Shown one piece after another: positions 9,938 to 19,663 of a DNA stretch of 37,228 nt. Both the position numbers and the translations under genes were made by a program. The first letter of the stretch is position 1. Each line of letters begins with the position of its first letter. The notes under the pieces are model-generated. The model did no database searches. It had not been told where the DNA came from and saw only the letters and a list, made by a program, of their open reading frames with translations. Source of the stretch: Ophiostoma sp. CBS 140.51 (taxonomy: Eukaryota; Ascomycota; Sordariomycetes; Ophiostomatales; Ophiostomataceae); assembly GCA_029298735.1 (NCBI GenBank), contig JANSLP010000316.1:1-37228 (forward strand), in the 5' to 3' direction.

Positions 9938-12900
9938 TGTGGGTGTGAGGATGTGGGTAAGAGAACAAAAAAGAGTAGAAGATGTGGTGATGTAGAGATG
10001 AACAACTGAAGAAGTCAGAAGTGATGAAGATTGTTGTTGTAAAAATGTATGCGACAGCGGGAGGGTTGGGTTTTTTTAAAGACGGGAAGAAGAGGCGAGA
10101 GGAAGAAGAGAGAGGTACAAGAAGTAGATCTGGTGAGCCAAGACACGGCTTCTTATAAAGACAAAGAGGTACACAGAGAGGGAAGAGGAGAAAGTAAAAA
10201 AAGAGAGGAGAAGAGAGGAGAAGGTGAGGAGAAATTGAGAAGGAGGACCCGCCGAGCTATGAGCACACGGAGGTAGGAAGGAGCTTGGATGAAGCTCGGC
10301 TGGAAGAGGAAGGGCCCAGGGGAAGGTGCAGAGGTGTCCCGTCAGGGAAGGAACGTCAGAAGGGGGGGGGGGTAGCAATTCGTACAAAGCTGTCATCGGG
10401 GCGCTTTGTGCGCATCACACATTAGCAAAGATTAGCTACAGAAAGGGAAGGACCGTTGCTCGGCCCCAGTGTTGTCTTTGTGCTCCCACTAGGTCAGGTT
10501 TTGTTATGTGACTTTTTGGGGGGTGATTTTGGTGGCGCTGTGGTGGTGAATAAGGGAGCGACGGCGCCGTTGGCAAAGTGGAAAGAAAAGAGTGGACTAA
10601 CGAGGAAGGCGCGACCGGCGGCGGGTGGACCCTGTGAGGGCGTTTCCTGTCAGGCGCCTGTCTCTTGGAAGTATGAAAGTCGTCAAGTTGACACGCTTCT
10701 TGGACGATTCTCGACGCGAGCACGTTTACAATACGGCTGTCAGCAAGGCTGTTTCCAACAACTACTGAGTTGCTGGGCGCGATGCAAAGTCCTTCCCCTT
10801 GATCCGTATCGCGGACCGTGTCGGAAGATATCAAACAATGTGCTCTGCCAAGGCTGGCCTCTGGATCTCGACAAAGGACGCCAGGAACGCCCAGAGTTCT
10901 AGAAAGAACGTGGAAAGCACGACCGACCGTGATGATCCTTTCTTGTTGCTGCTTCACGTCGTTGTGCATCAGTCTATCTACCCTTTCCCCTGCCGAGACT
11001 GCAGCTCGTTGAGAGGCGCCGCCGTGTGTGCATTCTACCCCAGACAAAGGATTGACGATACCACCGTGATGGGAGAGTGTCTCATTTCAATGTAAACACC
11101 CAAGAGGCTTCAACTTGAAGGTGTCTGCGGCCAAGGAAGCATCTCTCCTTTGCCCGTCCCCGTTCCATGTCCCTGGTCGAGCCAGCCAAGTCAATACGGG
11201 AGACATGCAGGACAGAGACAATATTGTGTGGACATGAAAAGGATGCATGCATTTTGACGAGCGCCATTTAATTGCCTCTGCTATAGCCAGTTGCGTACAT
11301 CAACGGTGGTTACGGGGTTGTTGATGCCGACCATCACGACGATGTCCTGTGTGCGGTCGCTCCTGCCGTCTCTGCAGTCTTAACGAGAAAAATGGCCGAA
11401 AACGGCAACAATGTGAGCACTTACACGGAGTGGGTGGCTGGACTGTGGGGGTGAACGCTGGACGGAGTAGTGCTGTTGGCTGCACGGTCGCGCGTGCCGC
11501 CCCTCCAAGTGAGCAAGTTCCAAAGAACGAGGCCCAGAGAAAGAGCCCCTCGAGCCCCTCAAGCCCCTCCAAACACACAAAAACACCGCAAAAGCACACC
11601 CAAAAGGCCACTGGAAACCGTGCCGCCCATGTCTTGGCGGTCTTGGCACTACAGCATTGGGAAGGCACAGCGTCGCAGTTTGGCGCTGTGGAAAGGCAGG
11701 AGCTGCAGGTAGTGCGCAACTTTGAGCAAGTTGTGGCGTCCAAATCCGTCCTAGCCCGTCCAAGCGGCCGGCAGTGAGAAGGTTTTTTTTTTCTTTTCTT
11801 TCTCCCCACAACAGACTTACACTGGGCCAGACTACACCAGATCAATATCGTGCTCACACACATAATACTCAGACACTGGCGAATTTGACGACTGGAGGAC
11901 TACAAGGATCGCCCGGAGAGAGTGGACGGACGGACTGTTGGCGGGCTCGGTCCCGCCTTCCATTTTTGTTTGCCTTTCCCACTGTTATTCTTTTCGTGAC
12001 GGAAGGTACAGATGTCGCCCGTCGGTTAGTCTTTCCTTGTAGCTCTCCTCGCTGTCGTTGTGATGTGCCTGCTCTTGCCCTCTTGGTCTCCATCTCCGTG
12101 CCGCTCTTTCCTCTGCCCATGGCAAGCTGGCTGCCCGTCCGCCACTCCTTCCCTTGTGCAGTTCTCCGAAGTCCTTTCTGCTTCTTTGACTTTCCTCTCC
12201 CTTTTCCCTATTTGGTTTATTTTTATTTCCAACCACAAAATCAGCACCTCTCATTCGCTTGGCGTTGACCATTGTCTCCCACCTCTATCGTTGGTGCTCC
12301 TCCTTCACGTCACCGCCGGCTGTAACGGCAACGAGTGGGTGCACCGTCGTCGAAACAAAAGGCATCACCAACCAGAAACTGTACCGCCGTAACCAGAGGC
12401 ATCTCATCTCCGCCTTTGTCCTTCTCTGGATCACTGCAACGTTGGACTTGTCACAGCATTTCTCCCACGCTCTCTCTTTTCTCCTCTACGCTGGAGTCCT
12501 TTTCTCTCTCGACCATCAGTCCTCCCACCTCAGCATTACGGCCCCCGCATTACGCATCGCCAAGTCGACCCCATAAACTTGCGCGCGCTCGTTTCCGCCC
12601 TCTCACATCTTTTTGTTGTCTTGTCTTTTTTTCTTTTTGCTCTCTTCATCCCCCAAGACGCTGACCTGGTCTCCGTTCTGCGCCCGTTTCGGCTTCCGTT
12701 GTTTCCGGTTGTGGAATCTTGCGCATCGCTGCAGGTCTTGGAGAGTCTTGGACTGTCTGTAGACTATCTGCCTCTCATCGTGGGATCTTGTTGATTTCCT
12801 TTTCTGGTCCCTTGGTCCTACCACATCCTACCACATACCACCCGACTTATGCTACACAGACCAACGCCTGTCCTCCAAATCCACCGATTCGACGACATCC

Positions 12901-13114
12901 TCCTGCTCTCCTTCACCCGGGTCCTGTCCTTTGTCTTTTGAACCGACTGGTCCCCTCGTCTGTGCAACCGCGCACCTGCATCGGACCATTTTGTCCATCC
13001 AACGTCTGCCATCGACATCACAACCATCACCATCGCCAAATCAACGCCCATACCACTGACAACACTCCTCTACTCCCACCGATACCCCGTGGCCACGCCA
13101 CACCCACCACAATC
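9938..13114. promoter_or_regulatory. 3.2-kb divergent upstream region of the BIM1-like and metalloreductase genes
   Basis: Both flanking genes start outward from this interval, so it must contain both promoters and leaders. The left 300 bases (about 10040-10260) are strongly purine-rich on the plus strand, that is, C/T-rich on the BIM1-like transcript strand. The right part (about 12100-13110) is C/T-rich on the plus strand, toward the reductase start. Both patterns are typical of fungal core promoters and 5' leaders. TTTGCTC, the core of the yeast Mac1 copper-response site, occurs at 12636-12642, but a single 7-mer in 3 kb is not significant. A run of ten G lies near 10364-10373. Open frames here (for example minus-strand 10436-11047) show no recognisable domain. 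The reductase leader contains several upstream ATGs if transcription starts far out. Confidence 0.5.
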
Positions 13115-15259
13115 ATGGATATGATGATGGGCACCAACATGTTCCAGTCGACCAATATGGCGCTGGCCCGGACATACTGGTACATTGTCGCCGCAGTCGT
13201 CGGTGCCTTTGTCGTTGTCCGCATCGTCAACTATTACGACAGCTGGGTCCGTCTGCGTGCCCGTTCCGCCACAGCTCGTCAATATCCAACAAAACCCATG
13301 TCCGCGTTCCTACAAATATGGGCCACCTTGACCGCCGTCTTCCGCGAAATGAGCTACCCGCAGCTCTACGTCCCCGTCCGCTACTTTACATGGCTGACCC
13401 CGCCGCCGCTGGGCCGCGTCCTTATGCTGCTCATCTACTGGGGCATCATCATCGGCTTTATGTGTGCCGGCTCCATTATTCATGATGTCAACTTCTGGGA
13501 ACGCATCGGCTTCCGTAACGCCTGGGTCACCGTCACCCAGCTGCCCCTTCTCTATCTCCTGGCCGGCAAGTCGTCCGTCATCGCCATGCTGACCGGCTCT
13601 TCGCACGAGCGTCTCAACTGGGCCCATCGCTGGATCGCCCGCACCATGTTTGTGACCGCCTCCGTCCACGGCTGGCACTTTTACAATGAGTACGCCAAGG
13701 CCGGCATGACCAGCATCTTCTTTGAGGTGATGCCCATGGGCAAGTATGGCATGGCGGCCTGGGGTCTGTTGCTGTGGTCCTTTGTCGTCGGCATGGCACC
13801 TCTGCGTCATCTCTGCTACGAGGTCTTTGTCATCCAGCATATTGTGACGGCCGTCGTGCTGCTGTGGGTGATCTACAAGCACGTCCCTGCTTACGCTGAG
13901 TACAATGTGTGGTTCGCTATTGCCGCACTCGCCTTTGACCGAGTTGTTCGCTTCGGCATGCTCCTATGGCAGAATATCAAGGTGCGCAACCCCGACCGGT
14001 CGCGCTGCAAAGGTGGCCAGCGCATCGGCCATGAGGCCCAGATCCGCGCTGTCGGTGACGACATTACCATTGTCACCATCAAGGACGTCCACTTCAAGTG
14101 GCGTGCCGGCCAGCACCTGTATCTGTGGATGCCCTGGATCGGTCCCCTCGAGCATCACCCATTTACCATCGCCTGTGCCCACCAACTTCCCGAGACCTGT
14201 ATCTGTAACAGCATTCAGCTCGTTGTTCGCAAGCACGGCGGCTTCTCCAAGCGGCTGCACGACCGTGCTACCAAGATTCGGCAACAGTCCGGCCCTGGTA
14301 GCGGCAGCCGAGCCAACACCTTTACCGCCTTTGTCACGGGCCCCTATGGCGAGCCGGCTCGCTGGGACATTTACGAGACGCTTGTCCTCATCTCCGCCTC
14401 GACCGGTGCCTCTTTCACACTGCCCATCCTGGAGAGCGTGCTGCAAGCCGACCAGAACGCCATCTGCACCAAACGCATTGATTTCTTGCTTGCTGCCAAG
14501 AAGGGCGACGAGATTGGATACTATGTGCAGCGCCTGCACGAGCTTATTGACAAGGCCAAGAACAAGGGCATTGAGTTGACTGTCAGCATTGCCGTCACGC
14601 AAGACGCCAAGTCGCTCCCGGCACTCCTCCGCCGGGAGTCCGAGACGCCCGCACTTCTCACCGAAGCTAGCGAGCCCGCTCAACAAGAGAAGAGCTATAG
14701 CTCGTCGTCTTCAATTGCAGCCACATCCGCGGTTGCTACTCCCGCCGTGCCTGCTACTGCTGACTCGGGCGATATCGCCGAGGCTCCCACCTCCTCATGC
14801 TGCCAGTCTAAGCCAGCAGACGCCGACAATTCGGCCCTGCTTGTCGCACCACCAGCTGGACCTACTACGGCCGGCCCAGGTGACATTACGGAGGCTGCCA
14901 CTTCATCATGCTGCATGTCCAAGCAGACCGACATCGAGAAGTCGGCCCTGTTCGTCACATCTCCCGCTGGGCCGCCCGCTGCGGGCTCTACTGTCCTAGG
15001 AATCGCCCGTCGCCGGCCGGGCAGTGTCGCTAGCAACGACTCGCACGTGCAGCAGATGACGACTCGCCCCGACATTGCTGCCTTTATCCGCAATGCCGTC
15101 GAGACGACTGGTGGCGAGACCTCTGTTGTCGTCTGCGGTGGCAAGTCGCTCGTGTCGCGCGCACGGAACTGTGTAGCCAAGCTGTCCGACGAGCGTGCTG
15201 TGCACAAGGGCACTGACGCACAAGGTATCCATCTGCACGTTGAGGAGTACGGCTTCTAG
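13115..15259 (+). CDS. ferric/cupric-chelate reductase (FRE family, NOX-like flavocytochrome)
   Basis: This 714-residue, intronless, membrane-bound reductase moves electrons from NADPH through FAD and two b hemes to extracellular Fe(III)/Cu(II). An N-terminal TM segment (about 12-32) is followed by the ferric-reductase transmembrane core. Heme-ligand-type histidines occur in 'LNWAHRWIARTMFVTASVHGWH' and in 'LRHLCYEVFVIQH..YKH'. The FAD-binding 'HHPFTI' is at about 347-352, and the NADPH-binding start 'ISASTGASFTLPIL' follows. The NAD domain is interrupted by a long Ser/Ala-rich loop (about 520-640) before the C-terminal 'TSVVVCGGKSLVSRARN'. Inside the loop are two copies of a 37-residue repeat, each with a Cys-Cys pair (562-563 and 599-600). 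I chose the ATG at 13115, since the frame upstream is open but has no ATG; 13121 is an alternative. Metal preference cannot be read from sequence. Confidence 0.92.
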   Translation: MDMMMGTNMFQSTNMALARTYWYIVAAVVGAFVVVRIVNYYDSWVRLRARSATARQYPTKPMSAFLQIWATLTAVFREMSYPQLYVPVRYFTWLTPPPLGRVLMLLIYWGIIIGFMCAGSIIHDVNFWERIGFRNAWVTVTQLPLLYLLAGKSSVIAMLTGSSHERLNWAHRWIARTMFVTASVHGWHFYNEYAKAGMTSIFFEVMPMGKYGMAAWGLLLWSFVVGMAPLRHLCYEVFVIQHIVTAVVLLWVIYKHVPAYAEYNVWFAIAALAFDRVVRFGMLLWQNIKVRNPDRSRCKGGQRIGHEAQIRAVGDDITIVTIKDVHFKWRAGQHLYLWMPWIGPLEHHPFTIACAHQLPETCICNSIQLVVRKHGGFSKRLHDRATKIRQQSGPGSGSRANTFTAFVTGPYGEPARWDIYETLVLISASTGASFTLPILESVLQADQNAICTKRIDFLLAAKKGDEIGYYVQRLHELIDKAKNKGIELTVSIAVTQDAKSLPALLRRESETPALLTEASEPAQQEKSYSSSSSIAATSAVATPAVPATADSGDIAEAPTSSCCQSKPADADNSALLVAPPAGPTTAGPGDITEAATSSCCMSKQTDIEKSALFVTSPAGPPAAGSTVLGIARRRPGSVASNDSHVQQMTTRPDIAAFIRNAVETTGGETSVVVCGGKSLVSRARNCVAKLSDERAVHKGTDAQGIHLHVEEYGF
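14768..14989 (+). repeat. 111-bp (37-codon) in-frame tandem duplication in the reductase loop
   Basis: Two adjacent units, 14768-14878 and 14879-14989, encode the pattern GDI-x-EA-x-TSSCC-x-SK-xx-D-xxx-SAL-x-V-xx-PAGP-xx-AG. About 22 of 37 positions are identical. The segment just before unit 1 ('SAVATPAVPATADS') resembles the end of a unit, suggesting a partial third copy. Each complete unit carries one Cys-Cys pair in a loop predicted to be cytosolic. Confidence 0.8.
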
Positions 15260-16003
15260 TTGGGATCTCTTTTTGCCGTTTCTTTTGATTTTCTTTTGTC
15301 TTCCGTTTTTAAAACGACGATATGAATTGCCATGTGTAGTTATATTCCCCTTTGGTATTTCGGGTAGCCCGTCTATGGGTATTTTTGGGCCCACAATGCT
15401 CAATATGAAGCATATATATAGCAATTTCTTTTAATTTGAACTCTTTTTTTTCTTATTTTGATTATATTTTGAATTCTTTTCCGTCTAATGTCAATATCAA
15501 CAGACTTCAGGGGTACACGATCTTGACCCAATTAGGCAATTGCTCTTACATTTGACACACCCCGCAGTGCGATAAGATGGGACCTTTTTTGCAGAGGGGA
15601 AAGCTAATGGTGGGGTCGCTCTTTTGTTTGTCTCTTAAGTCTGTCTCCTCTGTCTCTCTTTGTTTCAGGTCGGTGGAAATATTGTCCGGCGGCCGTCCAG
15701 CGCTCTCTGGGCGCTATAGCCAGTCTTTTACCAGTATGTTCAGGCGCTGTTCAGCCGCCCAATCGCCTGCAAGCACTTCAGTCTTTTAACAGACTATGAG
15801 CCGGGCAGGAGCCATTGAGTCAAAGTCTGCCTCTCTGCCAAACGCGGAAGTGACGACCCAACCAGAAGCTAACGAGGCAAAAGAGAGGCTAAAAAAGTTG
15901 ACTCTATTTTTTTCTCTTTGCGATAACGAACGACGGATACAAAACAGACCCGACAACGCTACGATCTCTCGCCAACAAGGCTTTCCACTCTCGACCCTCC
16001 CGC
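15260..16003. other. spacer between reductase and arginyl-tRNA synthetase genes
   Basis: These 744 bases hold the 3' UTR of the reductase (AT-rich, with T-runs around 15270-15310 and 15440-15480) and the promoter and leader of the synthetase. A T/C-rich stretch around 15900-15925 may mark the transcription start region of the downstream gene. If transcription began before 15796, an out-of-frame upstream ATG there would overlap the synthetase start. No gene was seen. Confidence 0.5.
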
Positions 16004-18157
16004 ATGCCACCCTCGTCTGCACCGTTTTCTGTGCTGACTGCTGCCCTCCGCCGCCCGACCTGTCTGCTGTCCCAAGCAGCTCGACCCTTTCGGCGTCATT
16101 CTCCTCGATCTCGTCTGACGATACCTCTCCTCTCTTCGACGACTTCGACGACCTTCCTTGCGAACCGATTTTACTCGACTCCATACCCTCCTACCTCTAC
16201 AGCTTACGGCCCCTACATTCGCACACTCAACCCAATGGCTGCCGCTACCGTCGACCAGCTCGCCAGCCTCGTCAAGGGCTTCGACCTGAAAGAGGTCGAG
16301 AGCAAGTACCCCAACTGCCACCCGGACTCCAACCCCTTTGACCTCTACCGCGCCCACCTCACCAATGTCCTCACAAAAGTCACGGGCGTCGACGCGAGCC
16401 TCGTGTACCCGGCGCTGCAGTGGACCACCGGCCTCGACAAGGGCGACATTATCCTGGCCACGCCCGCCCTCCGCGTCAAGGGCAAGAAGCCCGATGTCCT
16501 GGCCGCCGAGTGGGTGGCTGCCTTCCCGGCCAACGACCCGCTCGTCGAGACGCCCACCGTCAACGGCTACTTTGTGCAGTTCTTCTTCAAGCCTGCGCCG
16601 CTCCTCAAGTACACGTTGCCGCTGATCCGCGCGCAGGGCAAGGAGTTTGGCAACAACAAGACACTGGGATTGAAGGACCCCAAGGACCCCAGCCAGGGCC
16701 AGAAGAAGATTGTCATTGAGTTCTCGAGCCCCAACATTGCCAAGCCCTTCCACGCCGGCCACTTGCGGAGTACCATCATCGGTGGCTTCCTGGCTAACCT
16801 GTACGCCAATGCGGGCTGGGACGTGGTGCGCATCAACTACCTGGGCGACTGGGGCAAGCAGTACGGTCTGCTGGCGCTGGCGTTTGAGCGCTACGGCGAC
16901 GAGGCTGCTCTCGAGCGTGATCCGATCAACCACCTGTACGAGCTGTACGTCAAGATCAACAAGGAGCTCACGGCCGAGAAGGAGCAGATTGAGGCCCTCA
17001 AGAAGGACGGCAAGGCCGACGAGGCCCAAAAGATGGCCGACTCGGGCCTCGACGAGCAGGCCCGCCAGTACTTCCGTAAGATGACCGACGGCGACGACAA
17101 GGCCGTGGACCAGTGGCGCCGCTTCCGCGACATGTCCATTGTGCGCTACAAGGACACCTATGCCCGCCTCAACATTGTCTTTGACAGCTACAGCGGCGAG
17201 TCCCAGGTGCCCGAGGCTTCCATGGCCAAGTCCGCCCAGCGCATGGAGGAGCTCAAGATCACCGAGGAGTCCGACGGCGCCCTGATTGTCGACTTCACCA
17301 AGCACGTGCCCGGCAAGGAGGGCAAGCGTCTTGAGCGCCCGCTGGTGCGCAAGCGCGACGGCACTGCGCTGTACCTGACCCGTGACATTAGCGAGCTGCT
17401 CAGCCGCGAGGAGCGCTACCACTTTGACAAGATGATTTACGTCGTGGCCTCGGCGCAGGACCTGCACCTCAAGCAGCTCTTCAAGATTGTCGAGCTCATG
17501 GGCGAGAAGGAGATTGCCGCCAAGTGCTCGCACATCAACTTTGGTCTGGTGCTGGGCATGAGCACCCGCAAGGGCACCGTCAAGTTCCTGGACGACATTC
17601 TGCGCGACGTCGCCGACAAGATGCACGAGGTCATGCGCACCAACGACGCCAAGTACCAGCAGGTCGAGAACCCCGAGGCCACGGCCGATATCCTGGGTAT
17701 CTCGGCCGTCATGGTCCAGGACATGACGGGCAAGCGCATCAACAACTACACCTTTGACATGGACAAGATGACGTCGTTTGAGGGTGACACTGGCCCGTAC
17801 CTACAGTACGCCCACGCCCGTGTCTGCTCCATTGAGCGCCGCGCCAACCTGTCCGAGGCCGATCTCGCGGCCGCCGACACCTCGTTGCTGTCCGAGGCCC
17901 ACGCCGTCAACATTGTGCGTCTGCTCGCCCAGTGGCCCGATGTCGTCACCAACACGCTCAAGACGCTCGAGCCCACAACCGTCCTCACCTACCTGTTCAA
18001 GATGACCCACGCCCTCAGCTCGTCGTACGACCACCTGCAGGTCGTCGGCAGCGAGCCCGAGCTGATGAAGGCCCGTATGGCTCTGTACGACTCGGCGCGG
18101 ATTGTCCTCAACAACGGCATGCGCCTCCTGGGCCTGAACCCCGTCGACCGGATGTAA
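16004..18157 (+). CDS. arginyl-tRNA synthetase, probable dual cytosolic/mitochondrial
   Basis: This class Ia enzyme charges tRNA-Arg. The 717-residue, intronless frame contains the HIGH-type motif 'FHAGHLRST' (HAGH at 250-253), the region 'RINYLGDWGKQYG', and 'YVVASAQDLHLKQLFKI'. The KMSKS-equivalent is 'MSTRKG' (519-524). A DALR-type anticodon-binding domain follows, including 'NNYTFDMDKMTSFEGDTGPY' and ending 'RLLGLNPVDRM'. The first 77 residues are rich in Arg, Ser and Thr and almost free of acidic residues, including 'TFLANRFYST', as in a mitochondrial presequence. A second in-frame ATG at 16235 (Met78, context CCCAATGGCT) begins the conserved cytosolic body. Its context is better than that of the first ATG, so leaky scanning could make both forms. 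Dual targeting is inferred from this arrangement. Confidence 0.95.
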   Translation: MPPSSAPFSVLTAALRRPTCLLSQAARPFRRHSPRSRLTIPLLSSTTSTTFLANRFYSTPYPPTSTAYGPYIRTLNPMAAATVDQLASLVKGFDLKEVESKYPNCHPDSNPFDLYRAHLTNVLTKVTGVDASLVYPALQWTTGLDKGDIILATPALRVKGKKPDVLAAEWVAAFPANDPLVETPTVNGYFVQFFFKPAPLLKYTLPLIRAQGKEFGNNKTLGLKDPKDPSQGQKKIVIEFSSPNIAKPFHAGHLRSTIIGGFLANLYANAGWDVVRINYLGDWGKQYGLLALAFERYGDEAALERDPINHLYELYVKINKELTAEKEQIEALKKDGKADEAQKMADSGLDEQARQYFRKMTDGDDKAVDQWRRFRDMSIVRYKDTYARLNIVFDSYSGESQVPEASMAKSAQRMEELKITEESDGALIVDFTKHVPGKEGKRLERPLVRKRDGTALYLTRDISELLSREERYHFDKMIYVVASAQDLHLKQLFKIVELMGEKEIAAKCSHINFGLVLGMSTRKGTVKFLDDILRDVADKMHEVMRTNDAKYQQVENPEATADILGISAVMVQDMTGKRINNYTFDMDKMTSFEGDTGPYLQYAHARVCSIERRANLSEADLAAADTSLLSEAHAVNIVRLLAQWPDVVTNTLKTLEPTTVLTYLFKMTHALSSSYDHLQVVGSEPELMKARMALYDSARIVLNNGMRLLGLNPVDRM

Positions 18158-18454
18158 GGGAAGAACAAAGGAAATGTATCATTTGGATGGAGACAGGGGT
18201 ATTTATTTTAATGAATGACAAAAGAAAATGAAAAGGAGGATCAGGCAATGAATTGTTTATTTTCACATGAAGCCATACCAGTAGCACAAAAACAATCAAA
18301 AAACAGTTTAAATAACGATGTGATAAATTCAAGGGTGAATCATTAGTATATAAGCAGGCATCCCGGCTGCGAGATATGACGCAATAGAAATGAAAAGAAA
18401 CGAACGAAAAAAAGTGCAGAAACTATATTTGAAAATCACATCTTTTTATAGTAC
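18158..18454. other. AT-rich 3' spacer after the synthetase
   Basis: These 297 bases are AT-rich sequence between converging coding ends, with A-runs and no open frame of interest. They probably hold the synthetase poly(A) site. Confidence 0.4.
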
Positions 18455-19025
18455 TCACCTCATAGGTGACTTTGGTGCGCCCTCCCGTTTGTCAACGCCT
18501 CTCCGAATCTTGCTTTCCCAAACTTCGCAATGATTGTGCCAGTCGTGGAGCATCCAGGCAATTATCGGGATGACTGAGAGGCCATCATTGGGCTGCTTGG
18601 TTCTAAAGTGCTCCTGAATCACATTATGAAAATCCTCTGGATCACTGAGGTGGCGAGGGTAGTTTGGGTGGCTCCAGTTGCGCATGGGAATATGCACAGC
18701 GCGGGGCGGGCTGCCACTTTTCTTGCGCAGCATGAGCGCCTGCAGGATGAGGCCGACCTGGTAAATGTTGGTCTTCTCGCTGGTGCACCTGCTGCATTAA
18801 ATGCTTTAGTTCCCTCTGATTTCGAGACGTGAGAATCCTGTGCTTGATCTCACTTCAGTCGTTGAGGAAAGGGTGCGGCGTTCGGTCAAGAAGGCGGCGG
18901 TTTTTCATCAATTTTATCCTCGCCTTTTGGATATCGAAGTCATCCTTGCGATACTCTTCAAAGACAACGTTGGAAACTTTCTGCCAATCGCGAAAGCTCT
19001 AAAAATCTTCCTCGTGATAGTTCAT
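18455..19025 (-). pseudogene. decayed protein-coding gene with two in-frame stops and a frameshift
   Basis: Read on the minus strand, a well-placed ATG at 19025 (CAAAATGAAC) starts 'MNYHEEDF' and is followed at once by TAG (18999-19001). The same frame then continues with protein-like sequence, 'SFRDWQKVSNVVFEEY' to 'LLDRTPHPFLND', until a TGA at 18855-18857. About 70 bases later a different frame (18784-18455) resumes with 'TSEKTNIYQVGLILQALML' and 'MRNWSHPNYPRHLSD'. The 'KTNIYQVGLIL' piece resembles helix F of fungal protein kinases, and the large middle part of such a domain would then be deleted. That family assignment is only a guess. Both stops could derive from CAG and CGA by single C-to-T changes. 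A GTGAGT at the end (18456-18461) could be a relic splice donor. Confidence 0.55.
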
Positions 19026-19663
19026 TTTGTTGAGAGTGTGAAAGGGGAAGAAGGGGGGATGGGGTATCGATGAGGGGATTTTGCAGGAAAGTGAATGTAT
19101 CGGTACAAGTAGGAAAGAGGTTAGTGACCAAAAAGTGGCGAGTGAGAAAAAAAGAGAGATGAAGGGGATAAGGCGTGGGAAAGGGGGAAATGAATGTATG
19201 TGAATCTCTCCAGGAGATGTCGGATGTGTTAATTGTGTAATGAGGGTCAGTATATTTTTCAAATGAAAAGAGCGGTCTTGACTTTTCCGGGAAAAAAAAA
19301 CACCAGCGAACCATGTACTTATGCATCAACGAAATGGAAGGTGAAGGGGACGTCGCAGATAACGTGCAATGTAAACAAATACAAAGATACAAAGCGCAGG
19401 GTAAAGTGACAATGAAATGTGCAGAGCTGCGATGAAGGGAGCAACCGAGTGTCTCTTTGTGTGAAAATCGAAACAAAAAGAGGACCAGATATGAAGGGTT
19501 CTAAAAGGTAAGCGAAACTTCAAAACATAGGGTGCATCAAAGAAAAATAATAAATAAGGCTCAAAGAGACCACAAAAAATAAACTTCATTGTCCGCTATC
19601 CAATAAAACTGTTTGTTGCAAAACAAAGCTGTCTTTGATACTGGTACTTTACCTTTGTCAACT
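19026..19663. other. spacer between HET gene and decayed gene
   Basis: These 638 bases are C/T-rich on the minus strand from about 19030 to 19250, directly upstream of the decayed gene's ATG, so they resemble a surviving fungal promoter and leader. The part nearer 19600 is AT-rich and probably the 3' UTR of the HET gene. No gene was seen. Confidence 0.4.

Noticed and set aside
10436..11047. 203-codon minus-strand open frame between the BIM1-like and reductase genes
   Set aside because: The sequence has no recognisable domain, weak codon bias and a low-complexity Pro/Ser/His tail. It was treated as part of the divergent upstream region.
12636..12642. TTTGCTC, Mac1-type copper-response core upstream of the reductase
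   Set aside because: A single 7-mer in a 3.2-kb, C/T-rich region is expected by chance, and the yeast consensus may not apply to this fungus. It is mentioned only as a lead.
12719..13114. Upstream in-frame extension of the reductase
   Set aside because: The frame is open but lacks an ATG, is His/Pro/Thr-rich like a leader, and is C/T-rich. The membrane protein plausibly starts at 13115.
15959..17626. 555-codon open frame antisense to the arginyl-tRNA synthetase
   Set aside because: It mirrors the sense gene: high C/G at third positions of the sense frame removes stops on the other strand. The product is Val/Leu/Gly-rich with no motif, while the sense frame has unmistakable synthetase motifs.
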